Of a stretch of DNA of 64,000 nt, positions 43,608-55,722 are shown one piece after another; the stretch's first letter is position 1, and each line of letters opens with the position of its first letter. Position numbers and translations under genes: made by a program. The notes beneath the pieces were generated by a model, which was given only the letters and a program-made list of their open reading frames with translations, was not told where the DNA came from and searched no databases. This stretch comes from Nematopogon swammerdamellus (taxonomy: Eukaryota; Arthropoda; Insecta; Lepidoptera; Adelidae), in NCBI GenBank assembly GCA_946902875.1, contig OX336358.1, positions 15,927,694 to 15,991,693 on the forward strand, in the 5' to 3' direction.

Positions 43608-43849
43608 TATAAAGGACATTTTATATTATTTATATTTTTAATTTAATTTTGTTTTCATTAGTTTGTAAAATTTTCTCTATTTCTTATACACCTCTCAATT
43701 ATACTATTCTTATTCTTTATACAAAATTCAATAAAGTATAATTGTGATTTGATTATTTCATGTTATTAATTTTTATTAATTTGTTAATGTACCTTTTTCA
43801 TATGTCTAATTAGACGAGATCCTAAAAAAATATATTAATATTATAAAAT

Positions 43850-44066
43850 ACAAGCTGTGCCCGCGGCTCCGCCCGCTCTCATATTTCACTTCACTGCTAA
43901 CCTCATAAGCCATTTAGCGTGATAGTAAGTAGCCTATAGTTGATGGTAAGAATCAAGCTATCCGTAGAATTTTGTTTTATTAAAATCGGTTCAGTGGTTC
44001 TCGAGTTATAAGCGGACAGACAGACACTCAGACAGAAAGCAGACGTTGGATTTTATTATAGGTAAG
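43850..44066 (-). repeat. Repeat F, inverted
   Basis: GCGGCTCCGCCCGCTCTC, GTGATAGTAAGTAGCCTATA, AATCAAGCTATCCGTAGAAT, TTAAAATCGGTTCAGTGGTT and ACGTTGGATTTTATTATAGG; inverse of 2586-2803. Confidence 0.75.
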
Positions 44067-44722
44067 GATTTAGACATATTATTGGTTCACCGATTCAATA
44101 AATCACATCTTTGTATACCGGGTACCTCTGCTACCAGTAGTGTGGCGTGGCGTGTTACATATTACATACAGGCAGTATGTGCACCACCCAAACCTTGTAC
44201 TAGTAGTCCCGCGTATCTAAACGAGCCGATAACGATACTCGAACCCCGCACCGCACCGTCCGGCGACTTGTCGCGCCCCACATCCACTTCGCTCACCCAA
44301 CCACTCAACACACCATCATGCAACCTAGAACGATAAAAAAGGTATGGACCCCGAACCCTATCCTCGCCAGCGTAACACGATATTAGTAAAAGCATAATTG
44401 TTTCATTGGACGGTCGCGCGTCAGTCTGTCATCGGATGCGTTCGCAAAAACCTGTTTAAAATGCCCGCATGATCTGTGTTTACGTGTAAAAACACTACAG
44501 CCAAGTTTAGTGTGCACAATAGTGGAATATCTTGTCATCGGTAAGTAGACTCCGCTCCCCGCAACTCGGCGACGCTAGTTCTCATACAAGCATTTGACAG
44601 TCCGGCGTCCATACCTTTTTTATCGTTCTAGCATGCAACACACACCGCCCCGTGCCACAGATTACTAAATAGTTACACCGCCGCCGCTGCTACACTTGGC
44701 TTCTGTATGTACGAGCAGGTTC
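44067..44722 (-). other. Intronic sequence, no gene recognised
   Basis: A 96-codon plus-strand frame (44046-44336) begins inside repeat F and is Pro/Ser/Thr-rich, so I do not accept it. TTTTTTATCGTTCTAG(C)ATG occurs near 44620 with a rough inverse near 44320 (CTAGAACGATAAAAAA), suggesting ends of an unidentified element of about 310 bp. Confidence 0.4.
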
Positions 44723-45020
44723 GTCAGTCTCGTTAGCTCGCTCGGCGCGCAATAGATTTCACGTGCGATCGTGAAATAAACACATGCACTGGGCACGGTC
44801 AGAACTCCGATCGGTGACCGTTCGATCATTGAGGATGGCAGTGGTTGTGGTTTTAATTAATTTAAACAGAATTAAACTAGTCTGGATTGGTACCACTGCA
44901 CTAAATAAATGTCAGTCGAAGCGGTTATGTAAATATTCGTGTTTCCGTCCAGTTCCGTGTTCAGCCGGCACGACCAACCAAAGGGAAGCACTGACATGGC
45001 ACCTAGTTCACCTAGGTGTT
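44723..45020 (+). repeat. Diverged SINE-B
   Basis: GTCAGTCTCGTTAGCTCGCT, CACTGGGCACGGTCAGAACT, GGTGACCGTTCGATCATTG, then a shortened body and TGACATGGCACCTAGTTCAC. No A tail. Confidence 0.65.
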
Positions 45021-45895
45021 TCTTTATCAATATACAAAAATGTAGACTAGACTAGACGGGACTAGAGGTCAACACAGACGAGGCTGCTGTGTGGTCATAT
45101 TTCGTCTAGTACGGTGGTACCAACTCAACGGTCTGCGGCAACGAAAACAAACATTATTTTTATTAGTATCGAATGATAGCCTACTCTACACCATCCACAG
45201 GTGTTTTGGTTCGGGGATTTCAGATTTGATCGAAGCAAATTTAGGATACGATACTGAATACTGGAACGAGCCTTAGAACATATCCTAGGTGGTCCAACCA
45301 TTGCATTCCTAGTTAGTGTGGAAGACATGAATAATGAATTATTCTAGTTAAAAAAAAATTACAACAGTTTTTTTTGTTTGGTGGGAGGGGGGGGGGGGGG
45401 CTTGGAACCCCTCTCCCCTCCCCTCACCCCGGCACGCCTATGACACCAACCATAGATATTCGACACATTGTGAAAGTTTACCTTAGAGTAATGAGAATTT
45501 TTTAGTAATTTTTTTCACCTTACCTACCTAACCGGCAGGTGGTTATGTAAAGTTACTTTTTACTTATGTATGTACATAATCTCGTACATAATAGGTCACG
45601 CTACAGTGAGTGATATGATAATCCGTATGTAATCTAACTCAGAATAAGCTAACAATTAATCTATTAATCATATTGTACAATTACACCTTCATCTGGTAGT
45701 TACCAATGCGTTGCATTGCGAAGGAGGAACTGTACATGCGTGTGTGTGTAAGTAGCTACAAGCTACTGTGTGTGTGTTACTAGTTACTACTACATGCATG
45801 CACATCTGTTGTAAGCATTCCTCTTTATATTATTTTAATTTGTAAGACATCATTCATCTTTGACACCATATCATTATAAACAATTTTAATTGTCA
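45021..45895 (-). other. Intronic sequence; G-run
   Basis: Contains a G run of about 15 at 45386-45400 and C-rich sequence after it. Otherwise AT-rich with no coding pattern. Confidence 0.35.
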
Positions 45896-46120
45896 AACTG
45901 ATTTTTCAGTTGCTTCCTCATTACGACATATGAGAAGCAAACATTTAGGAAGAAATATTATCAAGTAGCTCTACATTATCTTGAACAATGTGCTGTAGTA
46001 CCATTTATATTGAATAATATGTATAATTCTCTGCCATTATCTACAAATCGAGGCAAGCATGTATACAACCGTGGAGATGACATCACAAAATCCACGATTC
46101 AACGTATTTCTTGTCTAACA
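45896..46120 (+). other. Unassigned open frame without start
   Basis: A plus-strand frame from just after a TGA (about 45900) to TAA (about 46124) includes FRKKYYQVALHYLEQCAVVP and NNMYNSLPLSTNRGKHVYNR. A TTTTTCAG acceptor-like site lies at its left. I recognise no family; it may be a transposon or pseudogene remnant, or chance. Confidence 0.2.
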
Positions 46121-46666
46121 AAATAAAAGAGTTTTCACAAGGAGGTGTAATGTCACCCAACTCTTTACAAACGCTTTGGAAGTATTTTCAAGCGGCCTAA
46201 CATGGTCGAAATGCGAGTAAATTCACAGAATTTATGATAAATTTTACCCCAAAATTAATTTGTCCTGCTGTCACGTTAAACAAAATCTTTGAATTATTTA
46301 GTTTGTTCAGACTTGCATGTTAAAAATTGCATTATTTATTTACTTTTCGTAACTAATTCTCTTGCGATCTTAAAGAACAATTACCAAGTAAATATTATAA
46401 CAATTTATATTGAGACACGTATGCCCAGATTGACCTAGTAAGTGTATGTAGTAATGCGATTATAAGTAAGTAAATATGTATGTAATTTATTACTTATGTA
46501 AATCGTGGATAGTAATTATTTTAATTTTTATTCAATCATGTTGTAGCTAGATAAGTAGGTAAGTAGGTATTTACTATGTAGTATGCGTTAATTTTGTAAT
46601 CCATAGTGTATATGAATTCTGTCAACGCTAATACATTTCCACCATAAAATAAGAATAAATCGAGAA

Positions 46667-46972
46667 AAAATTGGTTGTCTGTAAAGTCGGTTTACGGACG
46701 ATAGTTTTACGTGATAACGTCATACAACCCTTGTTTCATGAATATTCTAAATTTGAAATATTTTCCGACCGGCCAGATATTATGGTACGAGTTACCTCGT
46801 TTTAATTTCTGCGGCCCTGGTACTTTTACAAGCTGACGCTTGGGCCGATTGTACCTCTCTATCGCTTGTTACGCGCTCTCGCTTGCACACACAGGCTCAG
46901 ATGGAACGTGACGTGATATTCGTGCGTGCAGCCGGTGTTCATCAATTTATAAGACGTTATCACGTCAAAAAA
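46667..46972 (+). repeat. Repeat G copy
   Basis: AATTGGTTGTCTGTAAAG, CTCTATCGCTTGTTACGCGC, CAGCCGGTGTTCATCAATTT and ATAAGACGTTATCACGTC. The central third differs from 9329-9656, so the two share ends but not the middle. Confidence 0.7.
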
Positions 46973-48745
46973 ACCGCTTTGAGAATGACGACCACCTACT
47001 GTTCAGTATTTCGCCAAACCTATATTAAGAATTTCATCAATTAACAAAAACCTAACTGTAACCTGACGAAGAAATTAATAAGCTCTAGAAGATATTATAA
47101 TGTATGTGGTATGTTTATATGGCAAACAAACAGAAAAACTATCTTCGCTCCAATAAATAGATACATCAAGAGTTTGGTCACGTCTCTCCAGAGTCCAGAC
47201 ACAATGTGGAGTCAGCCAGCCGCTCGTAGTAACGACGGCGGAGTATAAATTAACACATCTAGTTGTATTAAATTAATTATTATTTATTACCCACCGTGGA
47301 AAGCATTACGCCTCGAATAAGGAATTACTGAGTAATGATCCTTGACTCGTACGCGGTTAATTTATCGCTTTTTGATGACGCCAGTTTTTATCTGGATTCG
47401 TTATACGAGTATGTATTGCACCCGATGATAATAATTACACAAGTATGTGGATCAGTGGTGCAGGCGCATAACTACCCCCCGAGACTCCTCCAAGGACCTA
47501 GCCCACGTGATGAGCCCCTATGCACAGAGATCAGGCAGCACCAGCAAAACTTATTGAAACAAATCAGTCCAAAAACTCCTTGAAAGTAAATTAAATACGG
47601 TGGAGAAATTAATTTAAAATATTGTCAAATCGTACCCTTTAGTTCACACAAAATGTTAGACTGGATTGTTTCCCGGAGATTTTTTGTAGAAATTATTCAA
47701 GTTAACTCGTATACGATTAAGGTACATATAGTGTACATATATAAACATGTATATGTACATATAATAGTACATAATATACAAACTCGTAGGTAACAGAGCG
47801 GAGACATTGGCAACGTTTCTTGAACTTATACCATATCGTTACAAGTTTGATTACTGTACTACCTATTTGCATTAAACGTTTCTAACATTGTACTTTTGAT
47901 TAGGATATGTGAGTGAGTGAAATTTAATAGAAATAAAATTATTTCATTTTCTTTTTTAAATGCAGTTAATTTTTTATGTTAAATATAACAATATCGGTTT
48001 ACAGCAAACGCTACACTGTCTGGTCCTGTCATAACACAAATTAATAGTCGATACTATAAGTTAACGATGGGATATGTTTTTTTTAAATGTAAGTAATTAC
48101 ATACCGCACTATTATCTACATATAATGCAGACTCATCATTATGGCACACGTAATGAAGATATTAACTTTGAGAAATTAAAAAGTTCATTAAGATACAAGC
48201 AAACTTCACGCTTCGTTGTACTGCAGCCGCAGGGAGCTATACGGCGACCAATAATGTTCTTATTGGTTCATTAAAACCTTGCCAAACCACTTCGTACAGA
48301 AAACAATGTATTGAAAAGAATGTAATACAATATGATAATATGTAATTAATGAATGTGTACGAAACGCATAAAATCGTATCCATGAAGATATTTTGAAATA
48401 TTCGTAGCACATGCTAGTTGAAAATACATATGTAGGAGTATGTGCTGACAAACTTTCTGTTTATTTATGTTCACGTAGATATCTGTCAAATCCGGTTGAC
48501 ATTTTGTGTTTACAACAGGTCTATGATCATTGCGAAAACAGTGATCTTCACATTAAATATAATTGTTGTAAAAAGTTCGCAGCGTTGGATTTCACGCTCG
48601 TTGTCTTTCTGACTGATGGAAGGAAACAGTGAACACTAGAAATGCGCGTAACTTTCTCTTTTCTATAAATTTCACTATGTCATTCTTATTAATCATGCAT
48701 GATTCATGAACTTGTTCGTATTAAATTGCTTTGATTTTGTTTCAG
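46973..48745 (-). other. Intronic repeat-poor island
   Basis: No repeat recognised. Frames at 47335-47583 and 48074-48632 match nothing I know. TATA/TGTACATA-rich sequence lies at 47725-47790. Confidence 0.35.
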
Positions 48746-48807
48746 ATATTGTGAAGAAGTACGGACCTAGCATGTATCCTTGGGAAACACCTACGTTACT
48801 TGAATGA
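48746..48807 (+). other. Possible terminal exon on the plus strand
   Basis: TTGATTTTGTTTCAG (good pyrimidine-rich acceptor) precedes a frame IVKKYGPSMYPWETPTLLE ending in TGA at 48805-48807. Codon use looks protein-like and non-repetitive. If real it would be the last exon of a gene nested on the opposite strand in the homeobox intron. No partner exon was identified, so this is weak. Confidence 0.2.
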
Positions 48808-49342
48808 ATTATTTAATTTGGAAATAAGTGCTGATAATGAATTTATTTCGATTGATCTCTACTGCATGACAAATGTGATTATGTATCGATAAACTATAGT
48901 CATAATTCGCAGTATACATATTTCCCTGTCGCACTCTATCAAAAGATTTGAACAGTATCATTCTTTTGCTCCAACCACCCTTCCCTTTCCACCATTTTCT
49001 TATCTTTGAATTTTACACTTGGAACTAGTTTTAGTTTAATTTTCGGGTAGAAACTAAATGACGTATGAGTTTCGTAGAGAGGCTACTTTCAATACAGACT
49101 GCATCCAGTCCCTTTTTAATGGGCGAAATTTCCATTTTATTCAAGTAACTACCTTAAAAATTTGTAATACCTAATAAAAAAATAATAATTTATACATATA
49201 TACTATAATTGGTTTCTTGGAATCGGCTCTAACGATTTATATGATTTTTTTTATTTAGGTAATGTTTTTTTTTTCAAGTTTATCTAGATATAGTTGTAGA
49301 CGCCGCTCAGTTGCCCAGGTACTAATAGTGTGTGGGTTTTTA

Positions 49343-49800
<458 letters not shown>

Positions 49801-49977
49801 ATAAAAAATAAACATTAAATTGTTCTTTATTGATCATTCATATGGCAGTAAGACTGCACTCGAACTTGTCACATTTTATTCTATCTACCTATAAGATCTT
49901 TCGGGGTGATTGGTTCACGCCGCAATTCCCCAACCGCTGCTCATCATTCGACAGCCTCCGCGCTCCTATCTATTTCA

Positions 49978-50048
49978 TCATCATCATCATCATCACCAGC
50001 CTGTATCAGTCCACTGCTGGACATAGGCCTCTCCCAAGGCACGCCACC
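49978..50048 (-). pseudogene. RTE-like LINE 3' end with (TGA)n tail
   Basis: The minus strand reads RALGEAYVQQWTDTGW, a stop, then TGA repeats. GEAYVQQW is the C-terminal signature also found in 53671-54071. Only about 70 bp remain, a typical extreme 5' truncation. Confidence 0.7.
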
Positions 50049-50450
50049 ACACGCCTATCTATTTATATTTTTGCAATTAGTATAGTGACTTAAGTATCGT
50101 TATCATACTCAAACTGAAATTCAATGAAAACGAAAATAGCTAATCCATTTACTGAACCTGAGCTGCATAATTACAGAACACATAATAATTTGCCAGATGT
50201 ATGAGCACCAAGAAGTGCTCGTATCGTCGACTGCGTTTAACCAAAGTGCTGTCTGTACCTACATATTATACTAGATGGTTACTGGCCATGTAACCAGCTG
50301 CGTTTAATACTCCACTTCTACCGGCACCCGCTAAGGCGTTCAAGCAAGTTAATACTTATAAGAGTCGACATTCATATATTTGAGTTTGCTAACAAGATTT
50401 GGTCGGTATGCACTCCTTTCACAGGCCTGGATCATTTCAGGTCTTTAAAA
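50049..50450 (-). other. No gene seen
   Basis: Ordinary AT-rich sequence. Confidence 0.4.
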
Positions 50451-50838
50451 CGGCGGGTGGTCCAGTGGTTTGGGTATCGGCTTCTCATGCGAGAGGTCCG
50501 AAGTTCGAATCCGGTCGGCGTGTACCAATGAGTTTTTTCTGACGAAAAAAATTACGTGCACACCTACACCTGCTGCTTCACCGTTCGGAAGCGGTGTAAA
50601 ACTGTAGGTCCCTTCCCTTGCCCTCCACTAGATGGTAGGCTCAAATTGTAGCCAACTGGGTTGGTACCACCACCGTACTGGATGTAAAATGGCCGCATAG
50701 CAGCCTCGGTTGTGTTCTCCTCTATTCCAGTATAGCCAGCAATCCAGGGAAGTCTCCGGTATGGCACCTACCTTCTCGGAGGTGATATTGGCTGGTCGAA
50801 GCATGTGCTTTGGCCCCTCCGACGCAGCCGAATTACAT
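50451..50838 (+). repeat. Full-length SINE-A, tail deleted
   Basis: CGGCGGGTGGTCCAGTGGTT, GAAGTTCGAATCCGGTCGG, AAACTGTAGGTCCCTTCCC, GGTACCACCACCGTACTGG and a tail where CACCCATACCGG is lost (GCAGCCGAATTACATATG). No poly-A. Confidence 0.8.
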
Positions 50839-51282
50839 ATGAGATACATAAAGGCTCTATAGTGAAGCGTTTAAGTGTAACGAACAGACACTACCTGACA
50901 GCTGACAGTCAAGAGAAGAGAGCTGCAGTTCTCGTTAAGGATCCTGGCTCCCTTTTTTACCCGACTGTGCGAAGCAAAAAGGAAGGTAATGTTTTTCTCG
51001 AAAATGATTTCCAGACTTGAATTGAACCATGTCTGAAATTTTAATTCTTTCATAAATAAACACGTTTCTTTCGTTAAAAGGTTTATAACAGAATTTATTT
51101 TTTCTTATAATATCAGACAGATATCCGCCCGTCCGTCCGTTCATCTGTGATGATTACGTCTGGCGGCGGGGCGGTGTCTCCACACTGTCACGCGCTGTCC
51201 GGGATAAAGCGCGTTAACTCCGGTAAAGCTCAATAAATCTTTAAAGAAAATAATAAAATAGCATTAAAACTATGTTGAAGTA
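50839..51282. other. No gene seen
   Basis: Overlapping short frames on both strands; nothing recognised. Confidence 0.35.
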
Positions 51283-51736
51283 TACAGGGTGTTAAAACGG
51301 TGAGTACATTAATTTCGCCAGCGCAATTCTCATGTTTTTCCTAGACAAAAAAGCAAATAAAGTTTTTCTCTAAAGTGTCTAGTTTTCGAGATATGAATTT
51401 TTGAAATGTATGTTTTCGTCTAGTGTAATTTAACGCATTGTTGCCGCTCCGCACCCTCCGCCTGCCGACCTCCAGTCCTCCACTCACAAAGCTAACCCCC
51501 GCCCCTCCCGCCAACACCTCCGTCCGAGGCGCTCACGTCTCACCCGCTCTTCCCCCCTCCGCGCCGCCCTGTTGTCATTAGATCATTTTTACACTAAAAT
51601 AATCAATTAGTTTGTATGAAAACTGTAACTTTCTATTTAAAGGGAATTCAGAAAAAAGTTGTTTGACTTTTTTGTTACTCTTGATCCCAATAATAATTTC
51701 CTAAATTTAATGTACTCGCTGTTTTTACACCCTGTA
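51283..51736. mobile_element. TA-flanked MITE, 454 bp
   Basis: Ends TACAGGGTGTTAAAACGGTG / inverse CGCTGTTTTTACACCCTGTA, about 29-bp inverted repeats reaching AGTACATTAA, flanked by TA on both sides. The interior has a C-rich stretch (51440-51570) and no frame. TACAGGGTG ends are common in insect MITEs. Confidence 0.7.
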
Positions 51737-52318
51737 TATCACAAACGGTTATTGAATAAATAGTATTCTAGTGGAGTGCGTCGCGGCGACGACGTGCGCG
51801 AGACACGGTGCGAGAACGCGTGCGAGATCGCTGCGCGCGCACTCTCAGCAAATTGCTACGGAACCCTCTGTGTATAAACAAGGATTCATATGGCAAAACA
51901 AAAATTCGAGCCGGCGGCACCGAGCAATCGAGCGCCGTGCGCGCGTTTATATGGGGAATTTTGTAGTTTTTGTTTGTTTAAAAATTATTAGGATTTGTTT
52001 TTTTTTTTTCAAATAATGCTGCTTTAGTTTCTAGAAAATTAAATTCCCTATACAATAATGACGTAAATTTTATTCCAAATTTATTATCCAGTATGGAGCC
52101 ATTCAGGAGTCACATTCAGAAATTTGTTTCACCATGAACGAATACTGTAAGTTTAAAAAGCCTGCTTTAGTGTTTAGTAAATATTATCTAGTAGAAATAT
52201 AAAAAAAATATATTTTTTTTTCATATTATGTACTTCATAGAACTTTTTTTTTTTGGGTTTTAAAAATTATAAAAATTTTCGTTGTTTTGCCACATGAATC
52301 CTCTTAAATGATTTTTTT
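51737..52318. other. No gene seen; GC-rich patch
   Basis: A CG-rich stretch at 51776-51845 (GCGTCGCGGCGACGACGTGC) is followed by AT-rich sequence with long T and A runs. Confidence 0.4.
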
Positions 52319-52524
52319 ATAGTTCCGTATCCATTCGGAAGCCTATTACTAAGCCTACGCCGACTGTCTGTCCGTCCATCCGTCCGTTTCATTTATTTAT
52401 ATAACTTGGTGTGATTATAATGCAAACTATCTAAAGTAAAACCACAAATAATTGAAACCGGCCAATTACGTGGTGATACGGAACCCTCCGTGCGCCAGTC
52501 CGACTCGCACTTGGCCGATTATCT
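52319..52524 (-). repeat. Repeat E, internally deleted
   Basis: Terminal parts AGTTCCGTATCC...CTAAGCCTACGCCG and GTGCGCCAGTCCGACTCGCA are kept; about 200 bp of the middle is missing. Confidence 0.65.
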
Positions 52525-52865
52525 TTTTCCTCGACGATATCTCTTCTAAGTATTTACTTGCACGATTGGCCATGTAACTCAGTGCGTTTAAGATAGCTTC
52601 GCTACTAATACCGGCCGAGTTAAGTAGCAGCGCTCAGCGGCGACCGTCATTAGTATGAGTATGAGTGAGCGATAGCCGCGCAGGCGCAGCCCAACTATCA
52701 CTTAGCTCAACTTAGCTCTACTTACTCTACTATTATTTACTCGTTAGCACACACGGGCTCGGGGGGACAGTCCCGATCTTGATAACTGTCGCTCAGCATC
52801 TTGAGCCGTTTTGTTTGCCAATTTGAGTTTAATGTTACATATGCGTGCGCAAAAGAAGGCTAATA
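52525..52865. other. No gene seen
   Basis: CACTTAGCTCAACTTAGCTC-type short direct repeats at about 52700-52735. No coding pattern. Confidence 0.35.
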
Positions 52866-53350
52866 CAAAAAAACCGGCCAAGTGCGAGTCGAACTCCCGC
52901 ACCGAGGGTTCCGTAATCGCCATGTTATGGTTAGCGCCACTCACGCTATACCTATATGGCGTGTTTATGAAATGCTTCATATTAGTTAAAATTCATGATT
53001 AGTTAAAATGCTTCATACTCTATTCGGTAGATGGCGCGCGCGCATACACATTTTGGTTTCTTCTATGGGAACCCCGTAAATTTTTTACTTTTTCTTATTT
53101 TATCCATTTATTTACACGTTCCTTTTTATATAAATTTTACATCTTTCTTATTTTTATTATTATTTGTTGTTATATCGGCCATAATAAATAACACATACTC
53201 TGTGAAAATTTCAACTGGCTACCTATTACGGTTCAAAGATACAGCCCTCGGACGAACGGACGGACGGACGGACGGACGGACAGACAGACAGACAGACAGA
53301 CGGCGTAGGCTTAGTAATAGGGTCCCGTACTGGATACGGAACCCTAAAAA
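52866..53350 (+). repeat. Repeat E, long copy
   Basis: Complete from AAAAACCGGCCAAGTGCGAG to GATACGGAACCCTAAAAA, with an additional block of about 50 bp at about 53100-53155 (TTTATTTACACGTTCC) and a (GACG)n(GACA)n run at 53260-53300. Confidence 0.8.
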
Positions 53351-53670
53351 TTGTATTTTATCAGTAAGGCCCGGCGCGCACGGGGAACTTTGTCTGCAGC
53401 GACGAACAGTACTTTCGCTACAAATTATGCTTTATTTTCATTCTGACACTGCATTGAATAGGTATGGGAGTTGCTACTTTGCTAGTACACGCCGAGTTAT
53501 TGATATTATAACTGTAGCCCCTAGTACCGACTAGGGTCGTAATATCAATGGATATAACGACCGGAAATAACATATAGTATATGTCGAGAGACGAGACACG
53601 AGAGAGACGCTCCTGCCAGCTGTCAAAACAAACTAAAATGTCATCCCGCAGGTCGGTCAGTCAGCGCTTA

Positions 53671-54071
53671 TGTGTCCACTGCTGGACATACGCCTCTCTA
53701 ATTTTCCTCTAGGTCTCCCGGCCTTCAGCGGTACGGAACCACTGCTTTCCGCCGACGCACTTGGTGTCGTCGTCCCACCTGTCGCGTGGTCTTCCGACAC
53801 TCCGTTTTCCAGTCCACGGCCGCAAGTGTAGGACACGGTTACTCCAACGGTCGTCGTCTCTTCAGCTAACGTGCCCAGCCCACTGTCACTTGAGCTTAGC
53901 CACCTGGTGTCCAATATCGACTACTTTGGTGCGTCGGCGGATTGCCTCGTTAGGCACCATATTACGTAGCGATATTCCCAACATGGCCATGTTAGCTGAT
54001 AATGATTTAGTTTTAACGATAGACGTCACACGCGGTGATTCATTCGGAATAGGCCTAATGAATGTCGGCAA
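53671..54071 (-). pseudogene. RTE-like LINE ORF2 C-terminus
   Basis: Minus-strand frames give MAMLGISLRNMVPNEAIRRR, TKVVDIGHQVAKLK, a stop, QWAGHV, then DDDRWSNRVLHLRPWTGKRS, VGRPRDRWDDDTKCVGGKQW, FRTAEGRET, a TAG in place of Trp, and RKIREAYVQQWTHKR plus the natural stop. This ordered set (MLGVSLRDRIRNExIRxRTKV, KWQWAGHV, RWDDD, EAYVQQW) is the end of a widespread insect LINE, which I take to be RTE-like. At least three in-frame stops, so it is dead. Confidence 0.8.
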
Positions 54072-54430
54072 CCATCCCGCCAGATCGCATACCTACTTAT
54101 CTCTAAGATGTTCACCTTCAAGTTTTTCCACAATTTAACTATCGTTCAAAATCGCCAGCTGCCCGCAGCTCATTAACTAGAAACTATCCGGAAAATTACG
54201 CACGCGGAGCTTTCTTTCCAGCGGATGTTCTTTTATTGCCCAGCCTAGCCTCGCTAGTAAACCAAGCTTATTGATCTAATAAGTAAAATATTAAATTCTC
54301 GATTTCACAACCTTCGGCTTAAATATATAACCGCGCGTGCGCAAACTAAATACATACGTAAACTTAACTAACTCACCTGCGGAGACTAGTTGCCTAAGCG
54401 CGCTGGACCATTCAAAAAAAATTGTTTGAG

Positions 54431-54983
54431 GGAAGCGAAGTGGGGACTAGTTCTCAGCGAAGCGAAGTGTGAACTATTTCTCAGTGAAGCGAAGTGGGAA
54501 CTCGCCCTTAGCGAAGCGATGTGAGAACTAGTTCTCAGTGAAGCGAAGTGGGAACTCGTCCTCAGCGAAGCGATGTGTGAACTAGTTCTCAGTGAAGCGA
54601 AGTGGGAACTCGCCCTTAGCGAAGCGATGTGAGAACTAGTTCTCAGTGAAGCGAAGTGGGAACTCGTCCTCAGCGAAGCGATGTGTGAACTAGTTCTCAG
54701 TGAATCGAAGTGGGAACTCTTCCTCAGCGAAGCGATGTGTGAACTAGTTCTCAGTGAATCGAAGTGGGAACTCGTCCTCAGCGAAGCGATGTGTGAACTA
54801 GTTCTCAGTGAAGCGAAGTGGGAACTCGTCCTCAGCGAAGCGATGTGGGAACTAGTTCTCCAGTGAAGCGAAGTGGGAACTCGTCCTCAGCGAAGCGATA
54901 TGGGAACTAGTTCTCAGTGAAGCGAAGTGGGAACTCGTCCTCAGCGAAGCGACGTGGGGACTAGTCCTCAGCGAAGCGAAGTA
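54431..54983 (+). repeat. 27-bp minisatellite, about 20 units
   Basis: The unit is GCGAAGCGATGTGNGAACTN GTNCTCA-like. Two unit types alternate (GAAGTGGGAACTCGTCCTCA and GATGTGTGAACTAGTTCTCA), giving a 54-bp higher-order period. A 61-codon frame (ELVLSEAK-like) at 54681-54866 is a by-product of the period being a multiple of three. Confidence 0.9.
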
Positions 54984-55310
54984 TTTACCCAAAAACCTCT
55001 TTTGTATATTATTAGTAGCCTTTTGTGCAATGATTTAATTAATTAAAATTATTTCTGTTATATTCTAGAACACTCCTGTCTCCAAGTTACTGCCGAGGCG
55101 AACAAGTCATTATGTCTAGAAGTGTTGGCTATTATAAACATATTAAATAATCATTAATACAGCGCAAAGCTGGACACAGACAGACAGGCGGACACCTACA
55201 TGTTGCTGGTTAATTGAATGTTGCACCGACATATTAAATCGCATTTGCAAGTGCTTTTCTTAATAATTACCTACATACGTATGGACGGACATGCCACAGT
55301 CAAATACAAG
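54984..55310. other. No gene seen
   Basis: Ordinary AT-rich sequence containing one CAGACAGACAGGCGGAC stretch. Confidence 0.4.
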
Positions 55311-55378
55311 GTTGACCCCAAAGAGTTTGTATTACGTCGCTGCGCTCCGCGACGTAATACAAACTCTTTGGTTGACCC
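55311..55378. mobile_element. 52-bp hairpin with 8-bp target duplication
   Basis: GTTGACCC at 55311-55318 and again at 55371-55378 flanks a 52-bp palindrome (55319-55370) starting CAAAGAGTTTGTATTACGTC and ending in its inverse, with an 8-base loop TGCGCTCC. The 8-bp duplication fits a hAT-mobilised minimal element. Confidence 0.75.
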
Positions 55379-55442
55379 ATGATATAGAGTATGTCGTGCT
55401 TTCCATAAAAAAAGTGCCCAGCTAATTATAATTACATACGAG

Positions 55443-55722
55443 GTTTTGACGTGATGACGTCACGTCTTATAAATTGATGAGCACCGGCTGCACGCACGAA
55501 AGCGTGTCACGTTGATATTCAAAGTTACCATGGAAACGTCTTAAGAAGTAAAACTGTCAAGATCAGACAGAAGTTTTGATGGCCAGTCACAAGATGATTA
55601 ATCTTTCTACTGGAAATAGAAATTACTGATCTTTGATCTATGTACTACGATTATTCCACGTCATCACGTAAAACTATCGTCCGTAAACCGACTTTACAGA
55701 CAACCAATTTTTTTTGTAAGGG
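55443..55722 (-). repeat. Repeat G, inverted
   Basis: Inverse of 9329-9656, including ATTAATCTTTCTACTGGAAA and CCACGTCATCACGTAAAACT. It shares the central part with the 9-kb copy but lacks the CTCTATCGCTTG block. Confidence 0.75.

Noticed and set aside
44046..44336. 96-codon plus-strand frame
   Set aside because: Starts inside repeat F and shows no motif; low-complexity Pro/Ser/Thr.
53761..54138. 125-codon plus-strand frame
   Set aside because: Antisense shadow of the LINE remnant read on the minus strand at 53671-54071.
54681..54866. 61-codon frame ELVLSEAKWELVLSEA-like
   Set aside because: By-product of a 27-bp period being a multiple of three.
54431..54983. CRISPR-like regular repeat
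   Set aside because: The units are contiguous 27-bp variants without unique spacers; it is a minisatellite in a eukaryotic genome.
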